From positions 1 through 35,353 of the forward strand of contig WRAC01000029.1 of NCBI GenBank assembly GCA_009780415.1: a stretch of 35,353 bases of DNA, read 5' to 3'. The notes under the pieces are model-generated. The model searched no databases. It was not told the DNA's origin and saw only the letters and a list, made by a program, of their open reading frames with translations. Shown in pieces: positions 1 to 10,215 of the stretch. The first letter of the stretch is position 1. Every line of letters begins with the position of its first letter. Source of the stretch: Defluviitaleaceae bacterium. Its GTDB lineage: Bacteria; Bacillota; Clostridia; Lachnospirales; WRAX01. The position numbers and the translations under genes are program-made.

Positions 1-482
1 ATCTGGACGTGGTCTTTGCCATAATAAACATGAACGGAATGGGGATACTGCGCGGAAACCTTGAGGGTATGGAGCGCGCCATTGAGCGCTGCTTTGAAAA
101 CGGCAAGGGCGTAATGCTGATGAAGGTTCTCGCCGGGGGCAATATCCTGAAAGATTACGTGAAGGCTATGGAATACGCGAAAAACATAAGTAAGGGCAGG
201 GCGGCAATCGCACTGGGCATGGTTGCGGAGAATGAGGTTACCTCAAACGTCGATTACTTTAACGGCAAAGATATTTCCGAATATCTGTCAACCGTGGCGG
301 GGAACACAAAACACATGCTCGTTTTCGCCGCAATTTGCAAAAGCTGCCGTAAATGCGCGGAAGCATGTCATTCCGACGCGATAGATTTTGAATCGGGCCC
401 CGCCGTGATTAACGCTTCAAAATGCTTGAAATGCGGTTACTGCGTAACCGCCTGTCCGGAATTTGCGATGAGGTTTGTGTAA
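1..482 (+). CDS. Aldo/keto reductase-ferredoxin fusion, C-terminal part (5' truncated)
   Basis: The reading frame is open to the left edge of the window, so this is only the end of a longer gene; the GTG at 9 is probably internal. The first part (…FAIINMNGMGIL…, then GVMLMKVLAGG and AIALGMVAE) looks like the last strands of an aldo/keto reductase TIM barrel. It is followed by two ferredoxin-type clusters, CxxCxxCxxxC (CKSCRKCAEAC) and CxxCxxCxxxCP (CLKCGYCVTACP). This fits the clostridial aldo/keto reductases with a C-terminal 2x[4Fe-4S] domain, which are presumed to take electrons from ferredoxin rather than only NAD(P)H. The substrate is unknown. It ends in TAA, 26 nt before the next gene. 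Confidence 0.75.
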   Translation, partial: LDVVFAIINMNGMGILRGNLEGMERAIERCFENGKGVMLMKVLAGGNILKDYVKAMEYAKNISKGRAAIALGMVAENEVTSNVDYFNGKDISEYLSTVAGNTKHMLVFAAICKSCRKCAEACHSDAIDFESGPAVINASKCLKCGYCVTACPEFAMRFV

Positions 483-508
483 ACATTAAAATATAAGCAG
501 GGGGTGAT

Positions 509-3500
509 ATGGTGGCTCAAAAGAAGAAGTCAGGCTTTGAACTGGAAGGTATCGAAATCATTGAAATAGAGGACGATAAGCCGGTAAAACCGCGAAAAGA
601 GAAGAAAGTAAAAGAAAAAAAGATAAAAGAAGCCGCCCATCCCGAGCCGGCCGTATCTGAACCTGTTATACCTGAAACGGTTCTTTCCGAACCCGCCGTG
701 ACAGGGGTTGAGGCAAAACCGGAAATTGAGCCAGAACCAGAGATTGTATCAGACCCAGAAATTACGCCAGAACCGATATTTCAACCTGAGCTGGAATTCG
801 AGCTAGAGCTTGAACCGGAAATCGAAATAGAATCGGAATCGGTACTTGAATCAGAATCAGATACAGAGCCGGAACTTGAACCGGAATCGGAACCAGAGCT
901 TGAACCGGAAGTTGAAACGGAATTGGAACTTGAACCGTATTTGGAGCCAGAGCTTGAACCAGAAGTTGAGCCGGAATTGCAACTTGAACCAGAATCGGAG
1001 CCAGAGCTTGAACCAGAAGTTGAACCGGAATTGGAAATTGAACCGAATTCGGAACCAGAGCTTGAACCAGAAGTTGAGCCGGAGTTGGAACCTGAACCGA
1101 ATTTAGAGCTAGAGCTTGAACCAGAAGTTGAGCTGAAATTGCAATTTGAACCAAATTTGGAACCAGAACTTGAACCGGAATTGGAACTTGAACCGTATTT
1201 GGAGCCAGAGCTTGAATTAGAAGTTGATTTGGAATTGGAACTTGAACCGGAATTGGAACCAGAGCTTGAACCAGAAGTTGAACCGGAATCGGAACTTGAA
1301 CCAGAATCGGAGCCAAAGCTTGAACCAGAAGTTGAGCCGGAGTTAGAACCTGAACCGAATTTGGAACCAGAGCTTGAACCTGAAGTTGAGCCGGAATTGC
1401 AACTTGAACCAGAGTCGGAGCCAGAACTTGAGCCAGAAGTTGAGCTGGAATTGGAACTAGAACCGAATTTGGAACCAGAGCTTGAGCCGGAAGTTGATCT
1501 GGAATTAGGACTTGAGCCGGAAGTTGATCTGGAAATGGAACTTGAATCCGAATCGGAACCAGAACTTGAGCCGGAAGCTGAGCTGGAATTGGAACTTGAA
1601 CCGGAAGCGGAGCCAGAACCGGAAATTGAAACCGAACCAGAATTAGAGATTGAGCAAGAACCGGTGTTAGAATTGGAGCAGGAATCAGAAGTTATACCCG
1701 AAGTTGAGCCAGAACCTGAACCGGAATCCAATGAAGACGATATCCCCGAGCTTTCCATCCCGGACTCCGTTTTTGGCGATGCTTTGGAAACGGATGGCGA
1801 AGCGTCTCCCGGGGAATCGCAGGACGGGCAGGAAGAGAAACCTAAAAAAGAGAAAAAGAAGCGTAAAAAAAAGGCAAACGCCCAGCCGATGTACATCGAC
1901 ATCGACGACGAGAACGCAGCGGCGCTTATGAAGTATGGGAAGGCTAATAAAAAGCCAAACCCGCTGACAAGCACATTTGAACCGAAAAAGATACCGCTGC
2001 GCGTATATGTCGCGGCTATATGCGTACTTGCGCTGGCGGCGCTTGTCGGCGGCGCGTATTTGTTTAACAGGATCAGAAACCTTGCCAATCAAACGCAAGA
2101 ACGGGATATCAGTAAAATATACCTCGACAACACAGCCGCTGCGCCAAACGCGTTCAATTTTCTTTACAAGGATATTGAATTCAATGTCGGCGCGGGAAGC
2201 ATGGCAATCCGCCGCTTCAGCTTCGACGGCGACGCGTCGGTTATTTATTTTGACAGGAATTTCGATTTTACGCGCTATGATATTTGGCTTGTGGATAACT
2301 ACGGACGGAACTGCCCGCTTGACACGGCTTATATTGATTACGACGGCAGAACGTTTTTCCCCGACCGTTCCGTACGTTTTGGCCCGCTAACTACAGGAGC
2401 GCTGGGCTTCACGCTGGGTTTCAGGGAGATTGATACCGGTCACGAGCTGACGCTGGACTTTTTGTTTGAGGCGGTTCACGGAATGATGGCGGATAAGCGG
2501 TTCGAGCGGCTGATGTCCATTAGGGGAAGCGATGGTAATTTACTCGGCTTCATACAGGGCGCGACGTTCACGTCAACCCGCAGCAGAATATTCTTCACCC
2601 TTGACGGACAATTAGAAAACGAGGGTAAAAATATAACAGGCAAACTGCGTTATGACGAGGATTTGTGCGGCTCATCCATAATGCTCCGGGAACGCGGAAG
2701 GGACATTGCCCCTCTGACAGGCGTCACGCTGCATGAAACGAACGGTTTGTTTCTATGCCGCGCCGATTTCAGGCCCCTCAACCATCTTAACGGCATGGTT
2801 GACCTCACTTTCTCGCGTCTGTTTTCGGAGCATTCCATAAATCAAACAGTATCACCCGGGCCGCTTTTCAGGAATTTGGACGCGCTTAACTTTATTAAAT
2901 TCGAGACCGGCGGTTACCGTGTTGTGCTTGAACGCTTGCTGCCGCATCTGGACTCGTCCTATCAGCTTGTTTTCCATTCCGTGGACATGAGCGCTGAGGT
3001 TTCCGGCCCGAATGACCGGACCAACCGGCGGGAGGTACTGCTGGACTGCCAGCTCGTATTTACAATGTCCGACGGAGAAAAGGTTGCTTTCAACGCAACG
3101 GACGGGCGTTCACGCGATGTCGGCTCCAACGTATTCTTCAGGTTCGCGGAATCACCTTACGCGGATCAAATCGCCGCCGGGCAGTTCAGGAGCATGGAAC
3201 TTGTGGTAAACGAAGCACTGATAAGAATCGGCGATGCTACGTTAAGGCTTGATTTAGACCAGATGCGCGGCGATGAGGGCAGCTTGGAAAGGAATATGAA
3301 CGCTTATCTAAATAGGATAAATGCAGATAAAAACCGGTATTCGGCCTCTGTTCTGGCGTTCGAGAGATTAGGCGAAAACCACCGGGCCGTTGTGCGGGAG
3401 CTATGGTACGACGATGACGGCGTATGCCATATCGTCACAAGCGAGATCTTTGGGTTTATTGACCCGTACGTGGCAAGACTGACAGAAAACAATATCATAC

Positions 3501-3523
3501 ACAGAAGTCAGGGATTGTATTGA
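509..3523 (+). CDS. Large membrane protein with acidic Glu-Pro repeat domain
   Basis: I do not recognise a family. The 1004-residue protein has four parts. (1) A short N-terminus with a Lys-rich patch (residues about 25-45). (2) A very long, highly acidic Glu/Pro/Leu repeat (about 72-415). (3) A basic Lys-rich linker (about 440-460). (4) One hydrophobic segment (about 497-519, [17 protein letters not shown]) followed by a roughly 480-residue region with no cysteine cluster or catalytic motif I can see. With no signal peptide and basic residues before the single membrane segment, the simplest topology is repeat in the cytoplasm and C-terminal domain outside. The start is the ATG after GGGGGTG; a GTG one codon later is equally possible. 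Its stop overlaps the TTG start of rdgB, so the two are probably co-translated. Function unknown. Confidence 0.8.
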   Translation: MVAQKKKSGFELEGIEIIEIEDDKPVKPRKEKKVKEKKIKEAAHPEPAVSEPVIPETVLSEPAVTGVEAKPEIEPEPEIVSDPEITPEPIFQPELEFELELEPEIEIESESVLESESDTEPELEPESEPELEPEVETELELEPYLEPELEPEVEPELQLEPESEPELEPEVEPELEIEPNSEPELEPEVEPELEPEPNLELELEPEVELKLQFEPNLEPELEPELELEPYLEPELELEVDLELELEPELEPELEPEVEPESELEPESEPKLEPEVEPELEPEPNLEPELEPEVEPELQLEPESEPELEPEVELELELEPNLEPELEPEVDLELGLEPEVDLEMELESESEPELEPEAELELELEPEAEPEPEIETEPELEIEQEPVLELEQESEVIPEVEPEPEPESNEDDIPELSIPDSVFGDALETDGEASPGESQDGQEEKPKKEKKKRKKKANAQPMYIDIDDENAAALMKYGKANKKPNPLTSTFEPKKIPLRVYVAAICVLALAALVGGAYLFNRIRNLANQTQERDISKIYLDNTAAAPNAFNFLYKDIEFNVGAGSMAIRRFSFDGDASVIYFDRNFDFTRYDIWLVDNYGRNCPLDTAYIDYDGRTFFPDRSVRFGPLTTGALGFTLGFREIDTGHELTLDFLFEAVHGMMADKRFERLMSIRGSDGNLLGFIQGATFTSTRSRIFFTLDGQLENEGKNITGKLRYDEDLCGSSIMLRERGRDIAPLTGVTLHETNGLFLCRADFRPLNHLNGMVDLTFSRLFSEHSINQTVSPGPLFRNLDALNFIKFETGGYRVVLERLLPHLDSSYQLVFHSVDMSAEVSGPNDRTNRREVLLDCQLVFTMSDGEKVAFNATDGRSRDVGSNVFFRFAESPYADQIAAGQFRSMELVVNEALIRIGDATLRLDLDQMRGDEGSLERNMNAYLNRINADKNRYSASVLAFERLGENHRAVVRELWYDDDGVCHIVTSEIFGFIDPYVARLTENNIIHRSQGLY
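725..1726 (+). repeat. Degenerate Glu-Pro-Leu coding repeat
   Basis: About 1 kb of tandem, imperfect units encode alternating motifs such as [20 protein letters not shown] and [11 protein letters not shown]. Larger blocks of about 36-40 residues (…[19 protein letters not shown]…) recur with small changes, which suggests expansion by slippage or unequal crossing over with selection for charge. At DNA level GAACCAGAA/GTTGAGCCGGAA words recur. The repeat opens long false reading frames on the opposite strand. Confidence 0.9.
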
Positions 3524-4116
3524 CAGAGATAATATTCGCCACGCAAAACGCTAATAAAATGAGGGAAGTCCGGGAAATCATGAGCGGTTCCGGCTTCATA
3601 GTTAAATCTATGCTGGAAGCCGGGTTTGATTTTGACATACCCGAAAACGGCGATACCTTCGCAGAAAACGCGCTGATTAAAGCGCGTGCCGTTGCGGAGG
3701 CTTCCGGCGTGTTGGCGCTGGCGGACGACTCGGGAATTGAGATTGATTTTTTAGGCGGCGAACCGGGTGTGTACTCCGCGCGGTATATGGGATACGATAC
3801 CCCGTACGGTGTAAAGAACCGCCGTATTGTTGAGCTTATGAAAGACGTGCCGGAAGAACGGCGCGGGGCGCGTTTTGTGTGCGCCATTGCCGCCGTATTC
3901 CCGGACGGGCGCTCTATTGTTGAGGAAGCCTCAGTCGAAGGTATAATAGCAAACGAACCGCGCGGCGGCAGCGGTTTTGGCTATGACCCCATTTTTTATG
4001 TCACCGAATACGGTTGCACCACCGCCGAGATGACAACACTACAAAAAAACGCCATAAGCCACAGGGGAAAGGCCTTAAAGCAAATGCGCCGCAGGCTGGC
4101 TCATGTCCTTGATTAA
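3520..4116 (+). CDS. rdgB: XTP/dITP diphosphatase (RdgB/HAM1 family)
   Basis: Hydrolyses non-canonical purine triphosphates (XTP, dITP, ITP) to the monophosphates in the cytoplasm, keeping them out of DNA and RNA. The N-terminal [18 protein letters not shown] is the family's substrate-loop signature. [22 protein letters not shown] holds the metal-binding Asp residues, and [10 protein letters not shown] with SHRGKAL completes the active site. At 198 residues it has the normal family length. The start is TTG, overlapping the TGA of the preceding repeat protein (TTGA), so translation is likely coupled. The distance to the chemoreceptor gene downstream is 85 nt and includes a new SD, so that gene may be separately expressed. 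Confidence 0.95.
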   Translation: MTEIIFATQNANKMREVREIMSGSGFIVKSMLEAGFDFDIPENGDTFAENALIKARAVAEASGVLALADDSGIEIDFLGGEPGVYSARYMGYDTPYGVKNRRIVELMKDVPEERRGARFVCAIAAVFPDGRSIVEEASVEGIIANEPRGGSGFGYDPIFYVTEYGCTTAEMTTLQKNAISHRGKALKQMRRRLAHVLD

Positions 4117-4201
4117 AAAACGGCTCGATTACTTATTAACAATGGACCAGATATATCTTTGATTGAATGATTTCCATTAATATTTCAGGAGGATTGCCTT
4201 T

Positions 4202-6727
4202 ATGAAGTTAAAGTCGAAAATCATGGTACCCGTGCTGGCGTTTCTGCTTATATCAACCGCGTCGATAACCATTCTCAACTATAATATCGGGAAAAACTCA
4301 GTTACCGCCATGATGGAGAATATCGTGGACTCAAGCTTGCAAACGCTGATCAATCAAGGGAATATTACGGTAAGGGCCGAGGCGGTCGTTATCGGCGAGA
4401 TAAACAGGAAAAACTTCTCCCTTGCAAACGCCCTTGCCGAAATTGTCCGGCTGAACAACGTTTCCGGCGTTGACTGGGACGACGCGGCATTGTTCCAGGA
4501 TATCGCGGATTTATTAGGGATTGCGGAGATAAACGTTACGGATGCCTTGGGCAGCATCATTGGCAGTAATCACGCCGATAACTACGGGTTCAACTACGGT
4601 ACCGCCGATTCGACGCGCAGATATATGCAGCTCCTTGACAACCCCGCTTTTCAAGTGCTTGAGGAGCCTCGCGCCAGCGCGGTTTCGGGTGATATGTACC
4701 AATACACCGGAGTGGCGCGCCTGGATGAAAAGGGTTTTGTTCAGATAGGCGTGGAAGCCAACGCGGTAAGGGAATACCGGGATACGCTGGATATTAAATA
4801 TAAGGCCGAGACTATGCGCGTCGGCTCTACGGGCCGCGCCTCTATCCTGCGCGACGGCGTGATCGTGTACAGCCAAAGTCAGGAGCGGATCGGGCAGGAC
4901 GCCAGCGGCGAGCAGTGGTTCCGGCAGGTATCCTCCGGGCGCGGCAGGGCGTGGATTAACGTTTACGGCGACATGATGTACGCCGGTTACGCCAATATTG
5001 ACGGCGCAACGATGCTTGTCCTATTCCCGGAAACCGAATACCTTGAATATCTGGCGCCTGTACGTAACATGGGTTTAATCGGCTCGGCGGCAAGCTTTAT
5101 TATCATGCTCGCGCTTGTATACGCGGTAATGAGCCGGGTAACCAAACCCATCACGGAGCTTTCGGATAAAATCCGCGCGGTTGCCGCGGGGGATTTGAAC
5201 GTTTCCCTCGCATCGAACGCGAAGGACGAAGTGGGCGGTCTGTCACGCGATATAATGAGGGTTGTGGACAATTTCAAGAGCATCGAATCCGACCTTTCGC
5301 GGTTCGCAACGGAAATCAATGAAAACGGCGACATCGACTACCGCATGGACACCTCCGCGTATAACGGCGCGTACAGAGGGATGGCGGAGAGTATCAACGG
5401 CTTTGCCGCCGTATTAATAGACGATGTATTAAACCTTCTTGACGCGCTTACGGAAATAAGCAACGGCAACTTCAATATAACCACTCGTCAAATGCCGGGT
5501 AAAAAGGCTGTCCTCACCAACCGCATAGAGTCCCTTACGGCCAACCTGAACAGCATTCAAAACGAAATCGGAACCCTCGCAAACAGCGCATCCAACGGCA
5601 TTTTAAACGCAAGGGCCGACGCGGGCAAATATTCCGGCGGATGGTCGCATATGCTCACCGCGCTTAACTCTTTGGTCAGCGCTGTGGCGGCGCCCATTTC
5701 TGAAATTGAACACGAGCTTATCGAAATGTCTAAAGGTAATTTTCAGGGCAACATCACGGGCCAGTACAAGGGCGAGTTTGACAAAGCCTGCCAGGCCGCC
5801 AAGTCCACGCAGAAAATCACCCTGTCATATATCAAGGAAATCTCCGAAATCCTTGAATCCATTGCCGCGGGCGATTTGACCGGCTCAATAAAACGCGATT
5901 ATCTGGGTGATTACGCGCCCATTAAAGGAGCGTTGGAAACAATTCTTTCTTCGCTTAATAAATCTATGTCCGAAATTGAAATAGCGGCACATCAGGTAAT
6001 GGACGGAGCCGGTCAAATATCCAACAGCGCGATGAGCCTTGCCGAGGGTTCCACAAGGCAAGCCAGCTCCATCGAAGAGCTGACCGCCTCCATCGAATTA
6101 ATCAACGCGAAGATCCAGCAAAACTCGCAAAACGCCAACAACGCCAACGAGATATCCCAAAAATCCGCCCAAAACGCGCATATCGGCACAGAAGCCATGC
6201 AGGCCATGGAAACCTCCATGAACGGCATAAAACAATCGTCCGACACCATCTCCCACGTCATAAAAGCCATAGAAAGCATAGCCTTCCAAACCAACCTGCT
6301 GGCCCTGAACGCCTCCGTGGAAGCGGCCCACGCGGGTGAGCAAGGCAAAGGCTTCGCCGTTGTAGCCGACGAGGTACGCAACCTGGCCGCGAAGAGCCAG
6401 CAGTCAGCCAGGGAGACAGCCGAAATGATCGGCAACTCAAACAACAGGGTAAACGAAGGTATCGCGGCGGCCCAGCGCACCGCCGAGTCCCACGGAACCA
6501 TCGTCGGTGATGTGCGCCATGTCTCCGAGCTTATCTCCCAGATCGCGCAAATGTCCGCCGAACAAGCCGAGTCCATCGACCAGATAACCGTCGGCATAAC
6601 CGAAATTTCCAACGTCGTCCAATCCAACTCCGCCACGTCGCAGGAATGCGCGTCCACTTCCCAGGAGTTGAATTCGCAGGCAACCATGCTTATGCAGCTT
6701 GTTTCTTACTTTAAGCTGAAGAAATAA
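4202..6727 (+). CDS. Methyl-accepting chemotaxis protein
   Basis: Transmembrane chemoreceptor of 841 residues. TM1 is at about 7-28, an extracytoplasmic Cache-like sensor at about 30-288 and TM2 at about 290-311. A HAMP domain (VTKPITELSDKIRAVAAGD, about 312-365) follows, then a long middle region with further HAMP-like repeats (GNFNITTRQMPG and GDLTGSIKRDYLGDY units). The signalling domain has the conserved hairpin tip AFQTNLLALNASVEAAHAGE at about 693-712. No C-terminal CheR pentapeptide is visible. The AGGAGG at 4188-4193 is well placed for the ATG. The ligand cannot be told. It stands alone: no other chemotaxis genes are in the window. The presence of multiple HAMP-like modules between HAMP and the signalling domain makes it longer than a typical receptor of about 550-670 residues. 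Confidence 0.93.
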   Translation: MKLKSKIMVPVLAFLLISTASITILNYNIGKNSVTAMMENIVDSSLQTLINQGNITVRAEAVVIGEINRKNFSLANALAEIVRLNNVSGVDWDDAALFQDIADLLGIAEINVTDALGSIIGSNHADNYGFNYGTADSTRRYMQLLDNPAFQVLEEPRASAVSGDMYQYTGVARLDEKGFVQIGVEANAVREYRDTLDIKYKAETMRVGSTGRASILRDGVIVYSQSQERIGQDASGEQWFRQVSSGRGRAWINVYGDMMYAGYANIDGATMLVLFPETEYLEYLAPVRNMGLIGSAASFIIMLALVYAVMSRVTKPITELSDKIRAVAAGDLNVSLASNAKDEVGGLSRDIMRVVDNFKSIESDLSRFATEINENGDIDYRMDTSAYNGAYRGMAESINGFAAVLIDDVLNLLDALTEISNGNFNITTRQMPGKKAVLTNRIESLTANLNSIQNEIGTLANSASNGILNARADAGKYSGGWSHMLTALNSLVSAVAAPISEIEHELIEMSKGNFQGNITGQYKGEFDKACQAAKSTQKITLSYIKEISEILESIAAGDLTGSIKRDYLGDYAPIKGALETILSSLNKSMSEIEIAAHQVMDGAGQISNSAMSLAEGSTRQASSIEELTASIELINAKIQQNSQNANNANEISQKSAQNAHIGTEAMQAMETSMNGIKQSSDTISHVIKAIESIAFQTNLLALNASVEAAHAGEQGKGFAVVADEVRNLAAKSQQSARETAEMIGNSNNRVNEGIAAAQRTAESHGTIVGDVRHVSELISQIAQMSAEQAESIDQITVGITEISNVVQSNSATSQECASTSQELNSQATMLMQLVSYFKLKK

Positions 6728-7246
6728 TCAGAGTATTATATCACACAGGGATTTAATTTGGAATATGGTGAAATAGGCGTTTTCCATGGGCATCCATTCG
6801 TTGATGAAGCGGCCGTACAGGTCTTTGTTTCTCAGAAGAAGGCGGTCTTTCCTTGTTTGCTCGTCTATTTCGAGGAAGATTTTTAGGTCATAGGCTTTCA
6901 TCAGGCGGGGGTGCATACTGTAGACGCCTTCGACTATGTTCAGGCGATGCGGTTTTATATGGATTTCGTCCGCCAATTCCTGTCCGGAGCAATCATAGGG
7001 GCGGTAGGTGAATGGATTTCCTAATAAAAGCGGTTTTATGATTTCTTCATAAAACCGCTCATAGTCCACGTTGCCGCCCGGTTCGGACAGTCTTTCCGCC
7101 GTCCTTTGAAACGGGCGCAAAAAAAACTCGTCCATCGGGAATACATTGCATCCATACGCCTTTTTAATTTTAGCTGCCAGCGTCGTTTTCCCCGACGCGC
7201 AGCCGCCTTCAATGGCGCAGATAACACGTTCCCTGGTTTCTAACAA
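6728..7246 (-). CDS. Uridine kinase-like P-loop kinase
   Basis: The 172-residue protein has a Walker A motif GGCASGKTT (residues 14-22), a MDEFF segment typical of the acceptor/Walker-B-like region of uridine kinase/phosphoribulokinase relatives, and YRPYDC plus NIVEGVYSMHP as in uridine kinases. LIFLEID-like KIFLEIDEQTRKDRLLLR is the lid region with the arginine pair. It would phosphorylate a nucleoside or related small hydroxylated substrate; which one is not shown. The start is a TTG, five bases downstream of the nrdG stop, so it sits at the end of the nrdD-nrdG run. It is convergent with the chemoreceptor gene and the two stop codons directly abut with no terminator between them. Confidence 0.75.
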   Translation of the reverse strand: MLETRERVICAIEGGCASGKTTLAAKIKKAYGCNVFPMDEFFLRPFQRTAERLSEPGGNVDYERFYEEIIKPLLLGNPFTYRPYDCSGQELADEIHIKPHRLNIVEGVYSMHPRLMKAYDLKIFLEIDEQTRKDRLLLRNKDLYGRFINEWMPMENAYFTIFQIKSLCDIIL

Positions 7247-7251
7247 TTCAT

Positions 7252-7779
7252 CTAAACGCTGGAAAAGTAGTATAAAACCACACTCCCCTGCCCCAGTGTT
7301 TTTTTTACGTCTATAAACCGCTGGTTCTTTGAGCCCGTATACATCAGTTCAAGGGATTTCCGGCCCTGCTCAAACCGCCCGTCCACAATGAAATCCGAGG
7401 CGTCTAAAAGCTCCTTAGCGCCGGGCAGCTCTTGCAGCTCCTCCCATGTGTACCCCGTGTAAGTAATCACCGTTAAACGGGGTGACAGCGCCTTAACGCG
7501 CCGGGCGGTTTCGGCAAAAGCGGCGGCCTGCATAAAGGGTTCGCCGCCGCTGAACGTAACGCCTGAAAGCAACGGATTACCGGCTGCCGTTTCCACAATT
7601 TCATCAATAGTACAGTCATACCCGCCGCCGGGGTCATGGGTTTCGGGATTATGGCACCCCGGACAGGAAAGCGCGCATCCTTGCGCAAAAATGACCAATC
7701 TTAACCCCGGCCCATCCGTAATGGAATCATTTACAATACCCGACAGACGCAGGGATTTACCCATGCTTAACCCTGTCAT
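7252..7779 (-). CDS. nrdG: Anaerobic ribonucleotide reductase activating enzyme
   Basis: Radical SAM enzyme that installs the glycyl radical on NrdD. It has the CxxxCxxC cluster motif (CALSCPGC, Cys35, 39 and 42), GVTFSGGEPF for SAM binding, and TYTGYTWEEL. At 175 residues it has the family length. Two starts are possible: ATG at 7779 (used here) or ATG at 7764 (MGKSLRL), which has an AGGG upstream. Either overlaps the end of nrdD, as expected for co-translated partners. The stop is UAG (7252-7254), and a second in-frame UAG follows three codons later. In a Pyl-decoding cell this is worth noting, although the extension looks non-coding. Confidence 0.96.
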   Translation of the reverse strand: MTGLSMGKSLRLSGIVNDSITDGPGLRLVIFAQGCALSCPGCHNPETHDPGGGYDCTIDEIVETAAGNPLLSGVTFSGGEPFMQAAAFAETARRVKALSPRLTVITYTGYTWEELQELPGAKELLDASDFIVDGRFEQGRKSLELMYTGSKNQRFIDVKKTLGQGSVVLYYFSSV

Positions 7780-10162
7780 TTACCTCTTTAAGCTTAGCGT
7801 TATTGAACCGCTCAAGCGAACCGCCAAGGTAGCCGGTTACACGGCGGATACGTTCGACGGGGCTTTCTTCGTCGTGGGCGCTGCGCCCGCATGAAGGGCA
7901 GTTGTCGCCGATTACGCCGATGTACCCGCAGCAGGGGTCGCGGTCAACGGGATGGTTGATGCTGCCGTATCCAATACCGCATTCCTTCATGTGCCGGATG
8001 ATCCGCATGAACGCTTCGGGATTTTTAACGGCGTCTCCGTCCAGCTCAACGAAGGTGATGTGCCCTGCGTTGGTCAGGGCGTGGTACGGGGCCTCCAAGC
8101 GGATTTTATCGGCTATAGATATGTGATGGTAAACGGGGATATGGAAACTGTTGGTGTAATAGTCGCGGTCGGTGATCCCCGGGATTTCGCCGAAAAGCCT
8201 GCGGTCAAGGACGACGAAGCGCCCGGCAAGGCCCTCGGCGGGCGTGGCGATAAGGGTATAGTTGAGTTTTTTAACCTGGGCCTCACGGTCAAGGCGTTCG
8301 CGCATGAAGGTTATGATTTCGATGCCGAGGCTCTGGGCTTCCGCAGTTTCGCCGTGATGGTGGCCGGTAAGGGATTTCAGGCATTCGGCAAGGCCGATGA
8401 AGCCGACGGTTAAGGTGCCGTGGCGCAGTACCTCGCTGATTTTATCTTCTGCGGAGAGGTTGTCGGAATCCAGCCAAACGCCCTGCCCCATCAGGAACGG
8501 GAAGTTTTTCACTTTTTTGGTGGCTTGCATTTTAAAGCGTTCGTCAAGCTGGTCGATACAGATTTTCATTTTTTTATCCAGCTCGCGATAGAACCATTTC
8601 AAGTCGCCCTTTGATTTTATGGCGATACGCGGGAGGTTTATGGAGGTGAAGCTCAGGTTGCCGCGGCCTGACGTAATTTCCTGATTAGGGTCGTTTACAT
8701 TGGCGATAACGCGGGTGCGGCAGCCCATATAGGCGATTTCCGTTTCGGGACGGCCTTCCTTGTAATATTTGAGGTTGTAGGGCGCGTCCTGGAACGAGAA
8801 ATTCGGGAACAGGCGTTTTGCGCTGACGAGGCAGGCAAGCTTGAACAGGTCGTAGCTGATGTCCGTTTCGTTGTAGTTAACGCCTTCCTTTACGCGGAAA
8901 ACATGTATGGGGAATATAGGCGTTTCGCCCTTGCCAAGCCCGTCTTGCAATGCAAGCAGGACGTTTTTGGTAACCATTCTGCCTTCGGGCGAAATGTCCA
9001 TGCCGTAATTGATGGAAGAAAACGGCGTTTGCGCGCCCGCGCGGGAATGCATGGTGTTCAGGTTGTGGACAAGGGCTTCCATTGCCTGGAATGTGACGCG
9101 CTCCGTTTCCTTAACGGCGTTATGTTCCGCCAGGGTGAGCGCCTTGTTTATGTGCGCGGCTACAAAGCCCGATTCCGCCAGGAATTTACGGATCAGATCG
9201 GCGCTTTTGGCGCGGCGTTCGTTTCTTTCGCCGGAAGGGTCAGCCATTATGGGCTGCAAGCCCGCGTTTTCGAGTTTCCCGGCAATTTCATCCAATATAC
9301 GGTCAACGTTTTCCCAGTCGGATTCCTCAAAATCCTCCAGCGCCTCCAGCGCCCTCCTTAAATTCAGCCAATACAGCCTTACGTATGATTTACGAACGCC
9401 GTCCGCCAGCGCGTAGTCAAAATTCGGTATACTCTGCCCGCCGTGCTGGTCGTTCTGGTTTGACTGTATCACGATACAGGCCAGGGCCGAATAGCTGGCT
9501 ATATCCTTAGGCTCGCGCAGAAACCCGTGGCCCGTGCAGAATCCGCCGTCCAGCATTTTTTTCAAATCTATCTGGCAGCATGTGGTGGTCATGCCGTAAA
9601 ATTCCATGTCATGAATGTGGATATCGCCTTCTTGATGGGCCTTGGCGTGCTCCTGGTTCAGTACGCAGTTCAGGAAGTACTGCTTCGCGCCCTCGGAACC
9701 GTATTTCAACATCGTGCCCATTGCGGTGTCGCCGTTTACGTTGGCGTTCTCCCGCTTGCGGTCGCTGTCCTTACTTTCGCTGAACGTAATCTCCTCGTAA
9801 ATCTTCATCAGCTTGTTGTCCATTTCGCGCACCCTTGTACGCTCGGCCCTATACAGTATAAAGGCCTTTGCAACCCTTGCGTGGCCCTTCTTTATCAGGA
9901 TTTCTTCAACGACGTCCTGTATCTGCTCAACGTTTGGCGCCTCGTCGTGCCTGAAATAGACCTCGTTCGTAACCTCTTCGGCCAGCTCCCCACAGTAACT
10001 GTCCTCCTTGAAATCCGAAACGGCGATAAAAGCCTTCTTTATCGCCTGTACGATCTTATCCTTGTGATAGGGCACACGCCGCCCGTCACGTTTCACAATC
10101 TCCTGTATGCCGAAATGCAGGGAATCGAATTCCTGCGTGTTTTCCTGAGAGTATGCCAGCAT
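7757..10162 (-). CDS. nrdD: Anaerobic ribonucleoside-triphosphate reductase (class III)
   Basis: Reduces ribonucleoside triphosphates to deoxyribonucleotides without oxygen, using a glycyl radical. The N-terminus carries an ATP-cone (IVKRDGRRVPYHKDKIVQAI), the allosteric domain. The C-terminus has the zinc site CCGYIGVIGDNCPSCG and the glycyl radical loop RRVTGYLG. The body includes the GHGFLREPKDIASYSALACI segment typical of class III enzymes. The ATG at 10162 is preceded by AAGGTGG at ideal spacing. A GTG at 10171 in the same frame would lie inside that SD, so the ATG is preferred (801 residues). It overlaps nrdG, and the promoter region has two NrdR boxes. Confidence 0.97.
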   Translation of the reverse strand: MLAYSQENTQEFDSLHFGIQEIVKRDGRRVPYHKDKIVQAIKKAFIAVSDFKEDSYCGELAEEVTNEVYFRHDEAPNVEQIQDVVEEILIKKGHARVAKAFILYRAERTRVREMDNKLMKIYEEITFSESKDSDRKRENANVNGDTAMGTMLKYGSEGAKQYFLNCVLNQEHAKAHQEGDIHIHDMEFYGMTTTCCQIDLKKMLDGGFCTGHGFLREPKDIASYSALACIVIQSNQNDQHGGQSIPNFDYALADGVRKSYVRLYWLNLRRALEALEDFEESDWENVDRILDEIAGKLENAGLQPIMADPSGERNERRAKSADLIRKFLAESGFVAAHINKALTLAEHNAVKETERVTFQAMEALVHNLNTMHSRAGAQTPFSSINYGMDISPEGRMVTKNVLLALQDGLGKGETPIFPIHVFRVKEGVNYNETDISYDLFKLACLVSAKRLFPNFSFQDAPYNLKYYKEGRPETEIAYMGCRTRVIANVNDPNQEITSGRGNLSFTSINLPRIAIKSKGDLKWFYRELDKKMKICIDQLDERFKMQATKKVKNFPFLMGQGVWLDSDNLSAEDKISEVLRHGTLTVGFIGLAECLKSLTGHHHGETAEAQSLGIEIITFMRERLDREAQVKKLNYTLIATPAEGLAGRFVVLDRRLFGEIPGITDRDYYTNSFHIPVYHHISIADKIRLEAPYHALTNAGHITFVELDGDAVKNPEAFMRIIRHMKECGIGYGSINHPVDRDPCCGYIGVIGDNCPSCGRSAHDEESPVERIRRVTGYLGGSLERFNNAKLKEVNDRVKHG

Positions 10163-10187
10163 GTTATCCACCTTCTTTAGATAATAA

Positions 10188-10203
10188 ATACTATATATAG
10201 TAT
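10188..10203. promoter_or_regulatory. NrdR box (proximal to nrdD)
   Basis: A perfect 16-bp palindrome, ATACTATATATAGTAT, 26 bp upstream of the nrdD ATG. It resembles the NrdR consensus (ACACWATATATWGTGT-like). NrdR is the zinc/ATP-cone repressor of ribonucleotide reductase genes and binds such boxes in pairs. Confidence 0.88.
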
Positions 10204-10215
10204 TCGCGGACTTTC

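Noticed and set aside
725-1726. CRISPR array or satellite
   Set aside because: Units are degenerate, keep a reading frame and lack unique spacers; it is a protein-coding repeat.
781-2088. Long Ser/Gly-rich reading frame (and a Val/Gln/Pro frame) on the minus strand over the Glu-Pro repeat
   Set aside because: A mirror of the acidic repeat codons; low-complexity composition follows from the plus-strand protein, which has a proper start, SD and membrane segment.
6013-6687. 224-residue minus-strand frame opposite the chemoreceptor signalling domain
   Set aside because: Shadow of a highly conserved coding region; composition rich in Cys, Trp and Met as expected from reversed codons.
7036-7251. 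Amber readthrough extension of nrdG
   Set aside because: Two UAGs would have to be read, and the product is an out-of-frame translation of the kinase gene.
9527-10180. 217-residue plus-strand frame opposite nrdD
   Set aside because: Antisense shadow of nrdD with no SD and no family resemblance.
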